8,676 nt of DNA from assembly GCA_002345845.1 (NCBI GenBank), contig DDWF01000042.1, positions 1-8,676 of the forward strand, in the 5' to 3' direction. This document shows, one piece after another, positions 1-5,108 of the stretch. Positions within the stretch are counted from its first letter, which is position 1; each line of letters opens with the position of its first letter. Below the pieces are notes generated by a model. That model had not been told where the DNA came from. It searched no databases and saw only the letters and a list, made by a program, of their open reading frames with translations. Both the position numbers and the translations under genes were made by a program. The DNA comes from Betaproteobacteria bacterium UBA2293 (lineage in GTDB: Bacteria; Pseudomonadota; Gammaproteobacteria; Burkholderiales; Rhodocyclaceae).

Positions 1-179
1 GCCGCATCCGCCTGGAAATCGACGGTGGCGTGAACACCGCCAACATCGCCGAAATCGCCCGCGCCGGCGTCGACGCCTTCGTCGCCGGCTCGGCTGTCTA
101 CGGCGCCGGCAAAGCCGAAGATGCGCATCGCTACGATTCGATCATCGGCGCGCTGCGCAGCGCACTGGCCAAGGCCTGA
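1..179 (+). CDS. rpe: Ribulose-phosphate 3-epimerase, C-terminal fragment
   Basis: This is the last 58 codons of a gene that begins upstream of the window; the frame starts at base 3 and ends in TGA at 177-179. The enzyme interconverts D-ribulose 5-phosphate and D-xylulose 5-phosphate in the pentose phosphate and Calvin cycles, in the cytoplasm. The fragment holds the C-terminal part of the TIM barrel. EIDGGVN near its start carries the catalytic aspartate of the family, and [14 protein letters not shown] is the phosphate-binding glycine/serine stretch on the last strands. The C-terminal helix then follows. The gph start codon lies 1 base after this stop, so the two genes are almost certainly co-transcribed. 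This matches the common proteobacterial rpe-gph order. Identification is secure; the start and N-terminal half are outside the window. Confidence 0.95.
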   Translation, partial: RIRLEIDGGVNTANIAEIARAGVDAFVAGSAVYGAGKAEDAHRYDSIIGALRSALAKA

Positions 180-180
180 C

Positions 181-843
181 ATGCATTTCCACTCCGTCAC
201 CTTCGATCTCGACGGCACCTTGCTCGACACGGTCGGCGACCTGGCCGAAGCCAGCAACCGCATGCTGCGCGAACTCGGCCTGCCGACCTATGGTGAAGAC
301 GAGATTCGCCTGTTCATCGGGCGCGGCATCAATGTGCTCGTCGAACGCTGCCTGACTCGCCCCGAGCCGCCCACGGCGGAACAACTCGATCGCGCCATCG
401 CCGCCTTCAAACACCATTACGCCGAGGTCAACGGCCAGTTCACCGAGCTCTATCCCGGCGTGCTGGACGGGCTGCTGGCCTGGCAGGCAACCGGCCTGCC
501 AATGGCCGTCATCACCAACAAGGCAGCCGCTTTCACTGAGCCGCTACTTGAACGCAAGGGTCTGCGCGGATTCTTCTCGGTCGTCGTCTCCGGCGACACG
601 ACAGCGCACAAAAAACCACATCCAGAACCCGTCTTCCATGCCTGTCGCGTCATGGGCAGCACGCCGGAGCGCAACCTGCATATCGGCGATTCGATCCACG
701 ACATCCATGCAGCGAAGGCCGCCGGCAGTGCGGCTTATTGCGTGCCCTACGGCTACAACGAAGGGCAGGCGGTCAGGGCTGCTGATTGCGATGCCCTGGT
801 CGGCGACCTGGGCGAGGCATTGCGGCTGGCGCGGGCTATGTAA
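181..843 (+). CDS. gph: Phosphoglycolate phosphatase, HAD superfamily
   Basis: A 220-residue cytoplasmic enzyme that hydrolyses 2-phosphoglycolate to glycolate, a salvage step for products of Rubisco oxygenation or DNA 3'-end repair. HAD motifs appear in order. Motif I is FDLDGTLLDT, with nucleophile D9 and acid/base D11. Motif II is ITNK, with T112. The motif III lysine lies in HKKPHP near 144-145. Motif IV is GDSIHD, with D170 and D174 for Mg2+. The helical cap lies at about 16-90. Length is typical for Gph. A longer frame opens at 121, but ATG 181 is preferred: it puts the DLDGT motif at residue 9, follows the rpe stop by one base, and has AAGG at 171-174 six bases upstream. Motif IV reads SIHD where many family members have S-R/V-N/T-D, a tolerated change. 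In many proteobacteria trpE follows gph; here a convergent GNAT gene does. Other HAD phosphatase specificities cannot be fully excluded. Confidence 0.93.
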   Translation: MHFHSVTFDLDGTLLDTVGDLAEASNRMLRELGLPTYGEDEIRLFIGRGINVLVERCLTRPEPPTAEQLDRAIAAFKHHYAEVNGQFTELYPGVLDGLLAWQATGLPMAVITNKAAAFTEPLLERKGLRGFFSVVVSGDTTAHKKPHPEPVFHACRVMGSTPERNLHIGDSIHDIHAAKAAGSAAYCVPYGYNEGQAVRAADCDALVGDLGEALRLARAM

Positions 844-879
844 GCTCCACCGGCCGCGGCGCCGCCAGCGACATTACGT

Positions 880-1365
880 TCAGGCAGCGTGGCGCAGCAA
901 GCGCATGTGAATGAGCGCCACTCGATTGCCCTGCTTGTCGTTCCGTTCCTCGACCGCATACGGTCGAAAGCCCAGTTTCGGGTAGAGCAGCAGACCGGCA
1001 ACGTTCTGATTGAAACAGGAAACCGTGACTTCAGCGGCCTGATGTTTCGTGAACGCCAGTTCAATCATCTGCTCGATGAGATACTTGCCCACGCCGCGCC
1101 TGCGGGCGGCCGGAGAAACCATGACGTTGCCGATGGCGCAACAGCCGCCGGCCTCCCAATGGTAGAAATTGGCGAAAGCGACCACCTTCCCCGCAAATTC
1201 CACCACCGTTGAGTCCGAACGTTGCGCAATGGCCCCCTGCAACTGCGCTGGGGTCATCGGGAAATCTGCTTTCGGAAACAGAAAGAACAACTCGTCCTCA
1301 CTTTGCGGGAAGCCGCAAATGAGTTGAATGTCTTTCTCGGTGACGGGGCGGTGGGTGAGGGACAC
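880..1365 (-). CDS. GNAT family N-acetyltransferase
   Basis: A 161-residue acetyl-CoA-dependent acyltransferase of the GNAT fold; the substrate is not predictable. Motif A runs through about residues 80-98: strand NVMVSP, then the pyrophosphate-binding loop RRRGVG (R88, G91, G93), then a helix. The C-terminal motif-B region has N121 and Y128 followed by LGF, as usual in the fold. The N-terminal section (LTHRPVTEKDIQLI, then FPKADFPMTPAQL) forms the first strand and helices, so the domain is complete. The start is GTG at 1363-1365, with no clear Shine-Dalgarno sequence, so initiation here is less certain than the domain. The gene is convergent with gph (36 bases between stops) and lies downstream of the AT-rich island on the same strand. 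No nearby gene hints at its substrate. Its composition is closer to the core genome than to the island. Confidence 0.88.
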   Translation of the reverse strand: MSLTHRPVTEKDIQLICGFPQSEDELFFLFPKADFPMTPAQLQGAIAQRSDSTVVEFAGKVVAFANFYHWEAGGCCAIGNVMVSPAARRRGVGKYLIEQMIELAFTKHQAAEVTVSCFNQNVAGLLLYPKLGFRPYAVEERNDKQGNRVALIHMRLLRHAA

Positions 1366-1380
1366 GGTTCAGGCAATACG

Positions 1381-1412
1381 GCGCCTGGCTGACTAGCTGG
1401 CGCTGCTTTTTT
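1381..1412 (+). terminator. Possible rho-independent terminator, plus-strand sense
   Basis: A 5-bp outer stem GCGCC/GGCGC (1381-1385 with 1399-1403) and an inner GCT/AGC stem around a GACT loop are followed by six T residues at 1407-1412. This has terminator form only on the plus strand. The minus-strand reading has the A-run before the stem. No plus-strand gene ends nearby, so its role is unclear. It may be a leftover of a lost gene or may stop antisense transcription through the GNAT gene. Confidence 0.3.
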
Positions 1413-1431
1413 CGCGCGGGTTCGAGTTGGA

Positions 1432-1512
1432 TTATTTATTGGCGCACATGTTGATCATGGCGCCGATTACGTCGGTCGGATTGATTGCAGGACTATGTTT
1501 TTCAGAGCACAT
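1432..1512 (-). CDS. Possible 26-residue small ORF overlapping the island membrane gene
   Basis: ATG at 1510-1512 opens a frame ending in TAA at 1432-1434. It overlaps the last 11 bases of the upstream small membrane-protein gene in a different frame, the geometry seen in translational coupling. The peptide begins MCSEKHSPAINP and ends MINMCANK, with a balanced residue mix unlike the Arg/Ala-rich shadow frames elsewhere in the window. The frame is open upstream for only six more codons, to a TAA at 1531-1533, so it is not simply the far end of a long second frame. It could be a real small third gene, the C-terminus of a decayed gene, or chance. I do not recognise a family. Confidence 0.3.
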   Translation of the reverse strand: MCSEKHSPAINPTDVIGAMINMCANK

Positions 1513-1771
1513 GTCTCGCCAATAGCTCAGTTATCGCTGCGGACCATCCAAAGCAGAGAAACAAGAAAAAGTTGAATTTTGTTGTCGCATACCAGTCATC
1601 CCAGAAGCGTCCTCTAAAAAGAGAGTAAAGGTCGGGCGTGAGCAAGAACTTGATTGTGTCCCCCAGCGACTGAAACTTGTCACCCCAAAACATCTTTGCT
1701 AGGGACGCGTAGATCGGGATGCTGAGTATCCCGACCAAGATCAAGACCTTCGGATGATCGAAAAATCCCAT
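1502..1771 (-). CDS. Small membrane protein of unknown function, two predicted helices
   Basis: An 89-residue protein that I do not recognise. Two hydrophobic segments are clear: about residues 8-28 (starting VLILVGILSIP) and about 67-85 (starting NFFLFLCFGWS). A short polar and aromatic linker with RGRFWDDWYATTK joins them, so a two-pass inner-membrane protein is likely. The ATG at 1769-1771 lies 3 bases after the stop of the HEPN-like gene and lacks its own Shine-Dalgarno sequence, so translation is probably coupled to that gene. The base composition is AT-rich (one 60-base line counts 38% GC), well below the core genes and like its partner, which suggests both arrived together. An association in which a soluble HEPN-like protein works with a small membrane partner is possible but is inferred from position only. 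Confidence 0.6.
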   Translation of the reverse strand: MGFFDHPKVLILVGILSIPIYASLAKMFWGDKFQSLGDTIKFLLTPDLYSLFRGRFWDDWYATTKFNFFLFLCFGWSAAITELLARHVL

Positions 1772-1774
1772 GGG

Positions 1775-2242
1775 CTAGGCATTGGACTCTGTGAATTCCT
1801 TCGCTTGCGCGTGAAGGGAAATAACGCCCTCAAGAGCTGGCTCAATTGCTGGAAGTGAATAGGCGGCAACATCGCGCATATACCGCGAGGCGTACGGATC
1901 ATTGTGAAATCGATTCAGCGCTTTGACCCAAAGTGGTGTTGCCTTTTGAAGCTGTGGGCACTCGATTTCCGCAAGCCGCCAAAGCGCTACGAGATTGTGC
2001 CGAACACTTCGCTTTCGAAGTTCATCACTATTATTTTCCGATTTAAGAGCAATACTCTTCAATAAGCATTCACTGATGTGTCCTAGCAGCAATATGAGTG
2101 CTTCCCGTCGAGTCTCATGAGCATTCGCTAACACAAGAGCACCAGGAAGGAGCGCAGAAGCTACTGAAAATAACGCCCGAGGTTCCGTGGGTGGAGAAAA
2201 CACTGGGTAGCCAGTTGTGGCGTGGGTGCTTACAGTAGCCAT
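1775..2242 (-). CDS. HEPN-like all-helical protein of unknown function
   Basis: A 155-residue soluble protein, mostly helical and without signal peptide or membrane segment. The middle resembles HEPN-type four-helix domains. After helix ETRREALILLLGHISECLLKSIAL (residues 43-66), a variable loop leads to RHNLVALWRLAE (81-92). That segment follows the G/R-H-x-L-x-x-L-W pattern of many HEPN proteins, and the later YASRYM (117-122) recalls their short RY-containing turn. The formal R-x(4-6)-H RNase motif can be read only within RKRSVRH (76-82), so ribonuclease activity is not established. HEPN domains act as RNases in toxin-antitoxin and abortive-infection systems, or as nucleotide- or protein-binding modules. 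ATG 2240-2242 lacks a clear Shine-Dalgarno sequence. The gene heads an AT-rich pair with the small membrane protein. Family assignment is by eye and tentative; the gene itself looks real. Confidence 0.65.
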   Translation of the reverse strand: MATVSTHATTGYPVFSPPTEPRALFSVASALLPGALVLANAHETRREALILLLGHISECLLKSIALKSENNSDELRKRSVRHNLVALWRLAEIECPQLQKATPLWVKALNRFHNDPYASRYMRDVAAYSLPAIEPALEGVISLHAQAKEFTESNA

Positions 2243-2255
2243 GCGATTATCTGGT

Positions 2256-2298
2256 GTCTAACGATGCGGTATAAAAATTGTCTAAATGCCCGCATCGT
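2256..2298 (-). repeat. 9-bp inverted repeat next to an integron-like core heptamer
   Basis: ACGATGCGG at 2261-2269 is the exact reverse complement of CCGCATCGT at 2290-2298, with a 20-base AT-rich spacer. On the minus strand the second arm runs directly into GTTAGAC (plus 2256-2262), which fits the GTTRRRY core of integron attC/attI sites. It sits 13 bases before the HEPN-like start codon, where a cassette boundary would lie. The opposite heptamer (minus ACGGCAC, plus 2297-2303) fits RYYYAAC poorly, and no integrase gene is in the window. It may be a degenerate attC-like site, an operator for the HEPN-like gene, or chance. Confidence 0.35.
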
Positions 2299-2356
2299 GC
2301 CGTGAACCAAATTGAATAACAAGTTTCCAGGCTGAGGTTGAAATCATGGAGGCAAC

Positions 2357-2398
2357 ATGGCTCTCTACAAGACAATCAACACTAGTCCGAAGCGGCAC
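2357..2398 (+). pseudogene. Possible truncated gene start: strong ribosome site, then antisense sequence
   Basis: GGAGG at 2348-2352 precedes ATG 2357 by four bases, one of the better ribosome-binding sites in the window. The first 14 codons (MALYKTINTSPKRH) have ordinary composition. From 2399 on, the frame runs antisense inside the DUF4124-like gene and continues to 2809, so the later part is most likely non-coding. This looks like the beginning of a gene whose remainder was lost when the flanking sequence was rearranged near 2399. Chance is the main alternative. I do not recognise the N-terminus. Confidence 0.25.
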
Positions 2399-2938
2399 CT
2401 ACGACAGGTTCCGGCACTGCTGTCGGAAGTGTTGCTCCTGATTGGTGGTCAATCCGCCGGTCGCCGTGATGCGACCTTCGCACTCGCCCTGCAACCCGAC
2501 CGTGCCCTGATAGCAACCTACTTTGCGCTGTGCCTGGGTGGTTGGCGACAGACCAAGTGTCGCCGTGATCTTCATCAGGCAGCTATGAATCCGATGGCGT
2601 GTCTCGGGATCGCTGGCATCGCCGCTGACTTTTCTCGGCTGGGTGACTGTGGCGTAGCGCGCAAGGTCAGTTTCGCGTTCGTGTTCGCGTTGTGCCACGA
2701 AACGTTTCTGACGCTCCAGGTCGGCCCTGGCCCGGGCCACCGAAGAGGGGCTGGCGTTGTCGCTGCGCACCACTGTCGAGGCGAGGGCGCCGTCGTCGCA
2801 AGGTTGTGAGGAAATCAGGGTGCTGCCATTGGCTGCCCGGCACTTGTAGGCATCGGCGTGGACGGGGAAAGTGGCCAGGGCAAGGCTCAGCAAACTCAGT
2901 CGGGCTAGTCCGCTCATTGAGCGTTTGGGGTGTGGCAT
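2399..2938 (-). CDS. Exported DUF4124-like cysteine-rich protein
   Basis: A 179-residue protein with a Sec signal peptide: positive MPHPKRSMSGLAR, then hydrophobic LSLLSLALATFP, then a VHA|DA cleavage site near residues 28-29. The mature N-terminus, YKCRAANGSTLISSQPC, matches the DUF4124 pattern (Y-K-C, G, then S-x-x-P-C), a small periplasmic domain of unknown function. A charged stretch at about 65-95 (ARADLERQKRFVAQREHERE) is probably helical or coiled-coil. Six cysteines (33, 47, 120, 142, 153, 175) remain after the signal peptide and could form disulfides. The frame is open back to 3067, but only the ATG at 2936-2938 puts the signal peptide first. It follows the PIN-like gene's stop by 4 bases, with GAAGG very close upstream. 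Location in the periplasm is inferred; the function is unknown. Confidence 0.72.
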   Translation of the reverse strand: MPHPKRSMSGLARLSLLSLALATFPVHADAYKCRAANGSTLISSQPCDDGALASTVVRSDNASPSSVARARADLERQKRFVAQREHERETDLARYATVTQPRKVSGDASDPETRHRIHSCLMKITATLGLSPTTQAQRKVGCYQGTVGLQGECEGRITATGGLTTNQEQHFRQQCRNLS

Positions 2939-2942
2939 GCCT

Positions 2943-3587
2943 TCAGGCACCGGCTGGCATGGAATAGGACACCTTGCTTCCCTCGATCCTGACGACGCCC
3001 CGGTGACATAGCGCGGCGAGCAGGGCGGCAAGTTGCTGTTCGGAAAGTTCTTTTTTGAACAAGGCATGAAGGGTACTTAACAAGGTTTTCTGAGTTCGTG
3101 GTTTTGATGCTTTGCGCCGCACGAGATCGACAATGACAGCATCCACCTGGGCTTCAGGCGCGGCAGGAAGCGCTGGTTTGAAATAGGGAATGTCAGCGAT
3201 GCAGGTGGAGCGCAGGGCAAATATCTTTCTGCCTTTGAGGTACTTCATCAGCGCATCGAAGCCGGTGTCCTTCGAGATGACGTGAAAGAAGGCGTTCGGT
3301 TCACTGCTGGACAGGACGCCGATGTAGTAGGCGATGTGAAAGTCGAGTGCATTGCTCCCCGCCGTTTCGAGCGAAATGTACTCGGCGTTGTCACCCAGCG
3401 ACTGGAGGGCGGAAGCCAGTGAAACCGGAATTTTCGATTGATTGGGACCGAGAAAAATCTTGACCTTGAACGGGCCGCCTTTGAGCAGGCCGATGTCGTG
3501 CGGCTGGACATTCTCGAAGTCGACGAGGATGTAGTTGGTGCGTGTGCTCACGGGAAGAGTCAGGTGATGGACGAGAAACCCGACCAT
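2943..3587 (-). CDS. PIN/NYN-like domain protein, putative RNase
   Basis: A 214-residue cytoplasmic protein with a PIN-like (NYN-type) fold at about residues 17-130. Strand YILVDFENVQP supplies D23 and E25. LDFHIAYYIG supplies D82 and FHVISKDTGFDALMKYLK supplies D107 and D111. These are the positions at which this fold gathers acidic residues for Mg2+-dependent RNA cleavage. The segment from about 150 to 214 (VDLVRRKASKPRTQKTLLSTL, then a helix, then VVRIEGSKVSYS) looks like a small winged-helix appendage. The family is widespread in proteobacteria and its target RNA is unknown. Neither ATG 3585-3587 nor the alternative GTG at 3549-3551, which begins VSTRTNYILVDF, has a Shine-Dalgarno sequence; the GTG may be the true start. 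An exported DUF4124-like gene follows after 4 bases, an odd partner for a cytoplasmic nuclease. Confidence 0.82.
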   Translation of the reverse strand: MVGFLVHHLTLPVSTRTNYILVDFENVQPHDIGLLKGGPFKVKIFLGPNQSKIPVSLASALQSLGDNAEYISLETAGSNALDFHIAYYIGVLSSSEPNAFFHVISKDTGFDALMKYLKGRKIFALRSTCIADIPYFKPALPAAPEAQVDAVIVDLVRRKASKPRTQKTLLSTLHALFKKELSEQQLAALLAALCHRGVVRIEGSKVSYSMPAGA

Positions 3588-3799
3588 CGGGACGATGGAG
3601 CGGACGGATATGACGATGCCGAATCGTATCGCATATTTGCCAGCGGTCTGAGACGCCCGTGTTCAGCTTTCCATTCCGCCGCAGGTTACCGTCCCTCGGC
3701 GAACGGTATCCAGACGAAGCGATCAGGCGGGGCGTGTGCGCCGGCCGGGGCACGAGCTAACAACCGGCCCGCACCCGCTGATCTCTGGGGCGTTCGCAG
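3588..3799. other. Intergenic region between the psiE-like and PIN-like genes
   Basis: I see no supported gene here; frames crossing it are continuations of antisense shadows. It should contain the promoter of the minus-strand PIN-like gene and any terminator of the psiE-like operon. No convincing -35/-10 pair and no hairpin with a U-run was found. Confidence 0.4.
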
Positions 3800-4252
3800 C
3801 TAGCTCTCCTTGCCGGTACGGAAGGAGAGCAGCCAGTAGGTAATGCCCAGGGCGATGACGATGGCGGCGATGGCGTACAGGTAGGACGGTTCGAGGATGG
3901 ACAGATCAAGCACGATCACCTTGCGGGCGATCGCCATCAGGGCTGTCGCCACCACCAGCTTGACGTGGATGACATCGTCGCGCAGGTAGAGCGTGATGTT
4001 GGCGAAGATCTCGATGGCGATCAGCACTGCGAGGAAGGCGGCGAAGACCTGGAAGATGTCCGTCATGTCGAGCAGGAACACCGGCGGCTCGCTGAGCTTC
4101 TCGTAGAGCACCAGCAGTACGTCGGCGACAGCCCAGAAGATCACCGCCGTCATCAGCACTGCCAGGATGCGGATGGCGAAGCGGATCAGCCGATGCAGTA
4201 CGGCAATCAGTGGGTCTTCGGCGTTCTCGTCGAGATGGTTGTGTCCGTCCAT
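3800..4252 (-). CDS. PsiE-family inner membrane protein
   Basis: A 150-residue integral membrane protein resembling the phosphate-starvation-inducible PsiE family, whose molecular function is not known. Four hydrophobic segments are visible: about residues 24-50 (IRILAVLMTAVIFWAVADVLL), 64-90, 97-115 and 123-143. The conserved-looking middle has LAVLIAIEIFANITLYLRDD (74-93), HVKLVVATALMAIARKVIVLD (96-116), and then SYLYAIAAIVIALGITYWLL (123-142). The frame is open to 4309, but the extra N-terminus overlaps the TerB-like gene. ATG 4250-4252, beginning MDGHNHLDENAEDPL, gives the usual short polar lead. It lies 13 bases after the TerB-like stop and lacks a good Shine-Dalgarno sequence, so translation may be coupled. 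A strong hairpin spans the final codons. No PHO box was found. Confidence 0.82.
   Translation of the reverse strand: MDGHNHLDENAEDPLIAVLHRLIRFAIRILAVLMTAVIFWAVADVLLVLYEKLSEPPVFLLDMTDIFQVFAAFLAVLIAIEIFANITLYLRDDVIHVKLVVATALMAIARKVIVLDLSILEPSYLYAIAAIVIALGITYWLLSFRTGKES
3803..3830 (-). repeat. Strong hairpin over the last codons of the psiE-like gene
   Basis: GCTCTCCTT (3803-3811) pairs exactly with AAGGAGAGC (3822-3830). An inner CCG/CGG stem (3813-3815 with 3819-3821) around GTA extends it, with one bulged base, giving 12 pairs. The stem ends directly before the TAG stop of the gene. No U-run follows on either strand, so it is not a standard rho-independent terminator. It could protect the mRNA 3' end or slow ribosomes at the stop. 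Confidence 0.45.
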
Positions 4253-4265
4253 GGGAGAAGCGAAC

Positions 4266-4718
4266 TCAGGGAGCGCGATCGGCCAGGCGGCGCCGCGGCA
4301 GGTTGGCATGTAGCGCCGGATGGCCGATGCCGTCGTCGCAGGTCCAGTGCACCAGCGCCTCGCGGATCAGCCGGGCCTCGCCGGCGCTCAGTTCGCCATT
4401 GGCGACGGCGATGCGCATCATCGCCAGCAACAGGGTCTGTTGGTGGTGCGGCTCGGTCACTTCGCCGACCAGTTGCGACAGGTCGCCGGCAGTCAGTCGC
4501 TGGTCCAGGGTGCGTGTCATCGAGGTGCCGAGGTCCATGTCCTGATAGAGCTCGTGCAGTGCGCCGTCGAGATCCGCTCGGCCGATGCCGAGTTCGCCGA
4601 GCACGCCATTGTTCTCGAGCAGTTCGTATTCTACTTCTTCGGCCACGCCGTCGATCAGCATGCCGAGGGCAAGCAGGCGGGCGATGGCCTTGGGGCTGTT
4701 GGTTTCGTAGTGGCGCAT
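4266..4718 (-). CDS. TerB-like helical protein
   Basis: A 150-residue soluble protein with two related helical segments in the style of TerB-like domains. The first (residues 14-44) has LLALGMLIDGVAEEVEYELL. The second (96-125) has LLLAMMRIAVANGELSAGEA followed by RLIREALVHW. Each shows the hydrophobic-A/D-x-G-x-(L/V)-x-x-x-E pattern typical of TerB, whose acidic loops can bind metal ions. In the second copy the usual aspartate is N107, which may weaken binding. The last 20 residues are basic and probably disordered. The start is well supported: AAGGGAG lies six bases upstream of ATG 4716-4718. The gene leads an operon with the PsiE-family membrane protein 13 bases downstream. TerB proteins are linked to tellurite, phage and envelope-stress phenotypes, but no other ter gene is present, so this is a family-level call only. 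Confidence 0.68.
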   Translation of the reverse strand: MRHYETNSPKAIARLLALGMLIDGVAEEVEYELLENNGVLGELGIGRADLDGALHELYQDMDLGTSMTRTLDQRLTAGDLSQLVGEVTEPHHQQTLLLAMMRIAVANGELSAGEARLIREALVHWTCDDGIGHPALHANLPRRRLADRAP

Positions 4719-5108
4719 GGTGGTCTCCCTTCAAGAGTTGTCAGTGGTGGTCGTCGTCGTGCCGGATGAGGCAGATGACCGACGACTGCAGATTAGTCAG
4801 ACGTCAGCGGCGCCAAGTTCCTGATGCCGTAGCGGCCTGACCCTGGTGCCAAGTCGTCTCTGTGCCGGCCAACTAGGGGGAGAGGGAGAATGCGAAAGTC
4901 ATTTTTGGTGCTAGTTCTCGCGCGCAAAAAAGTCGCCAAAGCCAGTAACCACAAGGCGCGAGCAGATACTGCCTGGAACCCGGGCTAGTGGAATGGCGGT
5001 TCGGAATCCTGTTTCTACTTGCTGGTGCGCGTGGTTTTGGTTCGTAAAAAACTGTTCAATACGCTGTATAAGCGATAACAAAAACGAATTGTGGCGATGA
5101 GGCTCCGT
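4719..5108. other. 390-base gap between the mscS-like and TerB-like genes
   Basis: No long gene is supported here. Next to 4718 it holds the ribosome-binding site of the TerB-like gene and presumably its promoter. The middle holds a purine-rich stretch and a small plus-strand ORF, listed separately. Toward 5108 the sequence becomes AT-rich (5040-5095) with no hairpin plus U-run, so the end signal of the mscS-like transcript is not visible. Apparent plus-strand frames entering from below 4840 are antisense shadows. Confidence 0.5.
4890..4988 (+). CDS. Possible 32-residue small ORF with a strong ribosome site
   Basis: A purine-rich run, AGGGGGAGAGGGAGA (4875-4889), leads straight into ATG 4890. 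The 32-residue frame starts MRKSFLVLVLARKKVAK and ends WNPG, closing with TAG at 4986-4988. The N-terminus looks like the start of a signal peptide or membrane anchor, but the hydrophobic part is only about seven residues before basic residues resume. It may be a genuine small protein, the remnant of an exported protein after a frameshift, or chance. I do not recognise it. Confidence 0.28.
   Translation: MRKSFLVLVLARKKVAKASNHKARADTAWNPG

Larger units (their letters stand above)
2243..2398. promoter_or_regulatory. AT-rich intergenic spacer upstream of the HEPN-like gene
   Basis: This spacer lies between the start of the HEPN-like gene and the end of the DUF4124-like gene, both on the minus strand. 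It must hold the promoter for the island genes. It contains a 9-bp inverted repeat, listed separately, with an AT-rich loop. It also holds a plus-strand Shine-Dalgarno GGAGG (2348-2352) followed four bases later by ATG 2357. I could not pick a convincing -35/-10 pair. Confidence 0.4.

Noticed and set aside
1427..2303. A complete integron cassette with two attC sites
   Set aside because: Only one end shows a convincing core heptamer plus dyad. The other core heptamers are isolated or degenerate and no integrase is present, so I kept it only as a tentative finding.
2399..3067. Longer 222-codon version of the DUF4124-like gene starting at 3067
   Set aside because: The extra 43 codons lie antisense-free but out of frame inside the PIN-like gene, and they would bury the signal peptide in the middle of the protein.
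3391..3803. Frames on both strands reaching into the 3588-3799 gap
   Set aside because: They are largely antisense or out of frame with the PIN-like gene, lack ribosome sites, and show Arg/Pro/Ser-rich composition.
3965..4840. Long plus-strand frame (291 codons) opposite the PsiE-family and TerB-like genes
   Set aside because: It is antisense to two genes with recognisable families, is rich in Arg/His/Asp/Gln as expected from mirrored GC-rich codons, and has no recognisable domain.
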